A stretch of 64,000 nt of DNA, taken from assembly GCA_022264855.1 (NCBI GenBank), contig JABYQU010000024.1, positions 310,001 to 374,000 of the forward strand, in the 5' to 3' direction. The DNA is from Lenzites betulinus. Its lineage: Eukaryota; Basidiomycota; Agaricomycetes; Polyporales; Polyporaceae. The notes below the pieces were generated by a model. That model saw nothing but the letters and a program-made list of their open reading frames with translations. It ran no database searches and was not told the origin of the DNA. Shown here piece after piece: positions 58,201 to 64,000 of the stretch (position 1 is its first letter; each line of letters starts with the position of its first letter). A program made the position numbers and the translations under genes.

Positions 58201-61200
58201 GAGGGAGCCGCTTGCCATCATCGCGTCCCACGCGAAAAGGGAACTGATTGGCTCGCGCGAACGCGCGGTTCTCAAGGGGCGTTCGCGACGGCGAGGCGTG
58301 CCCGTGCTCGCCGGCTGTCTGCCTGGAATGGCTCCGGGCTTCACACAGAGGAAAGGAAAGTCCGACATAAGTCGTATGCGGCGTGATTGCGCGAGCTGAG
58401 ATGGATAAGTCCTGGGAGGGAACTTACAACGCATTCGAAGGTCGCATCGGGCGAGAGGTCGAGCTCTCCAAGCGCGAGGCGTCTCGGATTGACGTCATGC
58501 TAAGCGAGCGCGAGGCGGAACGCGCGCGGGGACGGGCTCGGACTCTCGGAGGACGGGGGGAGGAGGCGCCCGGCGTAACAGCGACGGCTTTCCGCTCTTG
58601 GCTGTGCGCACCTCCTCCTCCTCCCCCACTTCTTGAGCTTGGCCGAACCATCTCTCGAACGCGCGGGACGCGCGGCTGTCGAAAAAGCGTACCACTACTA
58701 CCGGCGTCCAACGTTCAATTGCGAACGCGACGCCAGGGAGGTCATCTGGCCGGGGCATGCACTGATGCGCACCCTCCGATCCCAGGCACTCCGCGACCCG
58801 TCTCACCCTCTCCGGCCGCGCGATGGCAGAAGACCCTCCTTCGCGAGCTCTCCCCAGCGCGCGCTGTGGGGCCCGTCCGACAGGCGAGGTCGAGGCTGGT
58901 CTGTGTCCCACCACCACCGTCACGACGTGGCCGAGCGTGGCCGCCGCCGCCATCGTCACCACAGTGTTTCTTGTCGCCCACCGCTTCGTAGGCCTGCTGA
59001 CCCGTGCTGAATACACCATGCACCAGGTGTGGCTTCCGCAGGCGTCCTTCGGGAACCCTGGGCCCTCGATACCCGCCCGGGACAAGTTCTCGTGCATATG
59101 CATGCTACAACCTTCAAGTTACGCGAAGAATCGACGGAATCGCGCGCTGCGCTCGCGCGGGTGTCAGATATACGCCGATCCCGCGCGCGTGCCATTCAAT
59201 ATCCAACGTCAACTCTGGCGGGCACCCCATCGAATGCAGCTGCTGCAGATGCAAGGCACATACAAAGAAGGACCCCCGCGCGGCGTCGTGCGGGCTGCCC
59301 CTCCCGCAGCAACCCCCGCGCGGCGCGCGCTGCAGGATACGTCCGCGAAGGGGATAGAGCCATCCGGGTTCGCCGAAAACCAACCTTCCGCGACGGGATT
59401 CGCGCGCGCAGCGAGCACCCCGCGCCCTCTCAGGCGATTGATTGGTGCATACGATAACTCTGCGTGGCTGTCCGACCCTCGTTTTGGGCCTAGTGCAATG
59501 TTGCATGCCGACCGTGCTGCAGGCTGAAGCTACGTCAACTTTGTCTCCGCATCTAGGAAATGTCAGTCTGGACCCTCATGTGCTGTTCCCCGTCCGACTC
59601 GTGCCACCCCGTTCGAACGCGCGGTCCCAGGTGTGCGCGCGCGTGACCGCGGCAGGGCGCGAGGGCATCCCCAGCTGCAGCGCTCGCATTAGCCACAGCT
59701 GGATTCGCCGTCTCTTCTGTGATTCGCTGGTGGAGTTGGATATTCCGCGTCCACACACTCGGAATACGCGATCTGGGCCAGGTAGCCGCTTCGGGCGGCC
59801 AGCTGGCCCTCTCGCGCTGTACGTACGTGCGGCAGTGTTGATATGTTCGCCTCCGGGACGCTTCTTTGCCTCATCCGGGGCAGCATACAGCGGACAGGCC
59901 GCCGTCTGGCAGATGGGGTTCACCCTGGAGCTACGCATTATTAACGACTTCGTCGCTCTAGGTCCACCGCTGCAGGCTGAGCATCTGCGGTACAGCTGCA
60001 GGTTCGCGCGGCCTTCTCATGGGGCACGACACATTTCGGCGCTGCAGCCTCCCAATACGTACGCATCGACACCCCGCTGCCGCCTGCTGCGCACTCATGA
60101 CCGCCCACAGGATCGCCGCACGCGCAGCGCGCCGCAGCCAGACCCATCACCATCTCCCATCGCCCATCGCCCATTCACGCTGCGCTCGACGGGGAAACAG
60201 CGCGAACCAGCCCGCGCGGCGCGTCCTCGGCACGGCACGCGCGTGCCCCAATGACCGTCGCCCGCGCCTCGCCCCCGGCAGGTGCGCGAACCCACTCCGC
60301 GTATGGGCAGCGCGGGCACCCGGGTTCCCTCGTTGGGCGCGGGCGGTGGACGTGCGCGGCGTGCTTCGTCTGCGCTCTGCTCCCGGGCTGGCCCAGGTCG
60401 GGGGATGATCGTGATTCGGTGTTCGGTGGGCGTCACATGTGCGCCGGGCAGGTGCGTTTCGGGCTCGGAGCGTCGATGTGGCCAAACGCTATGCTATGCT
60501 ATTTTATGTTATGCGGAGAGTTGCTGACGCGCGTGTTATGTTATACGTTTTACAGGTTGACAAACGATTCTACGATGTTCGCGTGGGGCGACGACCTATC
60601 CGCCCGTTGTGCATGTCCATCTACCAGCAAGACCCCGCGCGCGTAGCGCATTCAGTCGCGGTGGCGGGGCCCCACAGGCGTCCGCGAGAAGCGTGGGGCA
60701 AGTGCGCGTTCCGTAAGATGCACGTAAGCACGCGCGATCCCTGTGGCACGGCGCCGTGCGCGTCGCCATGTGGCCCCGTGGGGTGCGAAGCGCGTCCGAG
60801 CCAGAAGTGGGCGAAGAAGCCGGTGCGTATGAGTATATTAAACTTGTCCGCCCTGGCCACAGGGCTGGTTGACACATCTGCGCGTCCGGCAGCGGCGCGT
60901 GCGGTCGCTGCCGGATGCGGGGATGTGGGGATAGCGAAATGCGCTCAGGACGCGAGAGAGCGTAGACGTGGATAGATGGGTCTGGGCGGGGGACACCTGA
61001 CAGAACGACGAACGTCTGCACGACGGACGACCGCACTTCCCCGATGGGCAGTCGCTCGTCGCGCGGCTCGGCAGTCGAGATCCGCGTCGATGCACTTGGC
61101 GGGCATGGGCCGTCCAGGCGTGCGTCGCGCTGTGGAGAAGCCTGGCTTCGGATGCTCGTCTGGGGGCTCTGCCGCGAAGCCTGTGCGCTCGGCCGGCGAG

Positions 61201-64000
61201 GGCCTGCTGCCATTGCATGTGGGGCCGCGGCTTCCGGCAGATGTCGACGCGCGATGTCGGATGCGCGACGTCGAGCAGCTCTCGACTTCGGGTTCCATGA
61301 AGCCTGAGGCCTGCAGGCCTGAGCGTCCGAGGTCTGCGGCGCCGCGTCTGGCTGCTGTCGGGCATGGGCACGCTTCGCTGCCCTCTGGGCTGCATGCCGA
61401 TGCCGAGGTTGCTGATCGGTCGCGCTTCGCGCTCTTCGTCAGATATAGCACTCTCCCGCTCCACCCAATGCAGTGGCAGCGGTCACCGGGCAGCGTCCAG
61501 CGTCCAGGCGTCCGGGGCTGAACGATTGAATCGTCCACGGCGTTCGGCATATGCACGCACCCACACGAAAGAGAGTAATATCCACTTCCGGACGTCCACC
61601 GTCGCCCTCAGGCTCGGGACACTACGTTTGTATTGCGGCGTGCCCGCGCGCGTCTGGCCACAGTTGCTCATCAGGATCCAGGAGTTTGTCAGGAGTTAAC
61701 GTTCAGGATCAGGATCAGTCCTGGCTGAACTTAGCAACTGCTCGGGCGACCACAGCAGGCACGCGCTCCCCACACCCCGCTCCGACCCCGCGCGCGGATT
61801 TGCTAAGCCCCAACTCTGTTGCCCCGCACAGCGCCGTGGCAGGCAGTACCGCCGCCGTCCGAATCGCTGTTCCCGGTGGATTTCCATTCGACATAGGTGG
61901 CAGCGGGCGCTCGCTGACTTTGGTTCCTCCGAGCGCGGGGGGCTCATCACTCCGCGGGCTGCGTAAGATCGCGGATTGGACCCGTCTTGCGTTTCGAATG
62001 CCGCATTCGGGGCTCCGCGTATGTCGCGCGATGGGTGGTTTGCAGGATCTCCCCGAGTGGGTGAGTGGTTCTGTAGGACGTCCGACTTGAACCTACATTC
62101 TCACCGTACGCGCTCTAACAGACAGCAATGGTAGCGCACGACTGTCGACCATCCATGGGGTTTTGCGATGCACTGCGGTCGGCGGTCGGTCAATGTCCTC
62201 CTCGGAGGGTTCTCTCCCCGGACGAGGCGCGGTTTACCCTCCCTCCTTAGGCCCTACGGCCGTCGTATCCTCGGACATCGAAATTCGCTGAGCTGTTACG
62301 CGGCTTTACACCCCGCAGGCTGCCAAAAATGTCTGGAATGTGTCCATTCAAGCCGCGCGCTGTATCATATCTGTCTCCGCGGCACGCCGGTGAATGCAAA
62401 GTACACACCTCCAGCCGGCCAACGTCCGGTAACTTGAACACGCTGCTCACACCGGCGTACGACAGGACCCCTGCAGCGGGGAAGCATCGGCATCGCGATT
62501 GTTCCTGGCCTCGCAGAGACACCTGACCGCTGCACCCCCTGCGCTCGGCATGCACGCAGCGCCAGGCTCCAACACGAGGAACGGCGGGACCCCCCGCCAT
62601 ACGAACCACGCTGCCTTTCTTGGACGCGCGTTCCCGCCCCTCGCGCGATGGCGTCTTGGGTGGACGTGCGCACGCGTCCTGGGTCTGCCTGGACAGCGTC
62701 CATCGTCCGGTGGCGCGGGAGACGCGGGGCGCGCGGCTGCGGGTTACGAGACGGACGCGGGGCTGGAGGGATCCGACGTCGTGCGGGGAAGATTAGGTTC
62801 GGGAGGGTGATCCAGCGGCGTCGGGGAGTGACGCGGCGGGGCCTGACCCGCACGCGTTTGGCCGGCTTCTCGTGCCACGCGTTTAGCCGGGCGGTGCGTT
62901 TGGTATGTTCCTCCCATGCTTCATGTGCTGGAGTGTCTCCTGTTGATTGCCTGGATCTTTGACGGGATGTTGGTCTGTCTGATTGAGTGCAGCGCCCTTG
63001 CAGATGTGCTCCTCCGCCGTACGTTGAGGGGTACGTACTTGTTCGTTCCTATCTGCGACATGCATGGCTTACTATTGAATGTGACGTTTGAGTGGTCCAG
63101 GTTCGCACATATGCTGATGCACCGACCTTTCCCGTGTTGGTGCCTTGCTCATGTCGCGGCTGCGATCCGCGACATGAACAAGGTATCTATGGCTGCGCCA
63201 TCTACAGCCATGTACATAGGCCCGTAGCGGTCCGAGCTCCACGCGAGCCTGCGGGACAGCCAGACAGCATCCGTGGGGGTTCTACGCCCGCTGCCGTGCC
63301 GCCGACTCCAAATGCCGTTGGGCTCAACGCCCGACGACGAGCGTTGAGCACCCAACGACAGAGAACTGTAAGGTCGTCCCGATGATGCCCATGAAACGCG
63401 ACCGAGGACTGACCAGCTTCCATGCCACCCAGGTCTGAATGGGGACCGACGCGCCTCGCTCCGCTTTGGTATGAGGCAATAACACATGTCGCTGTCCGAG
63501 GACGTCGACTGCGTTTCATTGACGGTAGACTGAGTTACGGTTATCGTGGCACTGCGGGATATGTCTCTTTCGAGCACTTAACCTCGGACCGTCGATACTG
63601 CCGGTGTCAAACGCACGTTGTCCAACAGACCCACCGCAGACAAGCTCAAGTCTCCCCTTGCCGGCCAGTCCTGTTCCGCCCCTGTGCCGTGCTATTCCCA
63701 GGTCGATGAACGACCCACGGCCGGTACGCCACCGCACTGCGGCTGTGGAGGGGCACACGTCCAAGCGGCCCGGGCATGTTCGCGTTCTCATGACATATGC
63801 TGCTGCTCATACGCCGGACTCAGGACACCAACGCGACATTCATTCTGGAGCACGGGCGCGAGCGGGCCAGCGTCGGCGTGGAGCGCAACCGGAATAGCTC
63901 CCGTCTCGCCCCGAGGACGAGCCTACGGCCAGGAGCATGCTCAGAACACAGCACACAGAACGCACCGGCGGCGGTCCACACCTCCGCGGACATGCACATT
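55234..64000. other. CpG-rich gene desert to the window end
   Basis: No gene supported in about 8.8 kb. Long frames (for example 58823..59527 plus, 59442..60254 plus, 60838..61464 minus) overlap each other, are Arg/Ala/Pro-rich and show no splice-consistent extension. Features seen are a 14-bp CG run at 56409..56422, tandem ggtga near 56260-56288, a GATGTC hairpin at 56612..56646, gatgga purine repeats near 56812-56840, ttgcaatca repeats near 57441-57460, and AGCCAAT/ATTGGCT motifs at 57079, 58060 and 58247. Confidence 0.45.
56612..56646. repeat. 12-bp inverted repeat of GATGTC units
   Basis: CGATGTCGATGT, a ~10-nt spacer containing GGGCCC, then ACATCGACATCG: perfect 12-bp arms. It lies within a stretch full of GATNGC/ATCGATC words, so it may simply reflect local simple-sequence drift. 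Confidence 0.6.

Noticed and set aside
58823..60254. Apparent membrane or secreted proteins in plus-strand frames
   Set aside because: Short hydrophobic patches arise from GCC/GTC-rich DNA; neighbouring frames on both strands are equally open and none shows a family motif.
32832..64000. Search for LTRs, reverse transcriptase, transposase or a biosynthetic gene cluster in the desert
   Set aside because: No conserved catalytic motif of these families was visible in any frame; only the small TIR element and the foldback were supported.

Overview
This 64-kb window is nuclear DNA of a filamentous basidiomycete, most likely an Agaricomycete (a polypore-type fungus is my guess). The evidence is the gene set and architecture: protein-coding genes broken by many 47-60 nt GT...AG introns, GC-rich third codon positions, a HET-domain gene, basidiomycete-type SPRY/F-box/RING families, and no bacterial operon structure. 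All functional names come from motif recognition by eye; no database was searched. Exon boundaries were worked out by hand from splice consensus and reading-frame continuity.

Region 1 (1-10 kb) holds a Golgi GDA1-type nucleoside diphosphatase (+), then an accessory-looking stretch on the minus strand. That stretch contains a truncated SPRY-domain fragment, a HET-domain gene interrupted by one in-frame TAG, a tiny PET117 gene (cytochrome c oxidase assembly) that needs a 48-nt intron to be seen, and a complete SPRY paralogue of the fragment. The RNA polymerase III subunit RPC11 (+) follows and contains a 7-nt microexon.

Region 2 (10-17.5 kb) has a decayed copy of the 3' end of the neighbouring coiled-coil gene, that coiled-coil gene itself (-), a tentative small gene, degenerate tandem repeats, a tentative small membrane protein, and histone H3 (+).

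Region 3 (17.5-33 kb) is a dense housekeeping block: GUT2 mitochondrial glycerol-3-phosphate dehydrogenase (-), an F-box protein (+), SEN54 tRNA-splicing endonuclease subunit (-), a PET8-like S-adenosylmethionine carrier (+), a Hos3-like histone deacetylase (-), a RING-H2 protein (+) and a CsbD-like hydrophilic stress protein (+). SEN54/PET8 and HDAC/RING are divergent pairs with short shared promoters.

Region 4 (33-64 kb) is nearly gene-free. I could support only one gene, an Ecl1-type (chronological lifespan) zinc-binding protein at 50.4-52.2 kb. The rest is CpG-rich, unusually full of (CG)n runs, simple repeats and inverted CCAAT boxes. It includes a 384-bp element with 60-bp terminal inverted repeats that encloses a coding-like fragment, and a 67-nt near-perfect foldback. 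The many long ORFs there lie on opposing strands, have Arg/Ala/Pro/Ser-rich low-complexity composition, and look like by-products of high GC.

The most distinctive items are the TIR element with its coding-like cargo, the RPC11 microexon, the single-codon interruption of the HET gene between two SPRY copies, and the large CpG-rich desert around the Ecl1-type gene. I found no clear new multi-gene system.
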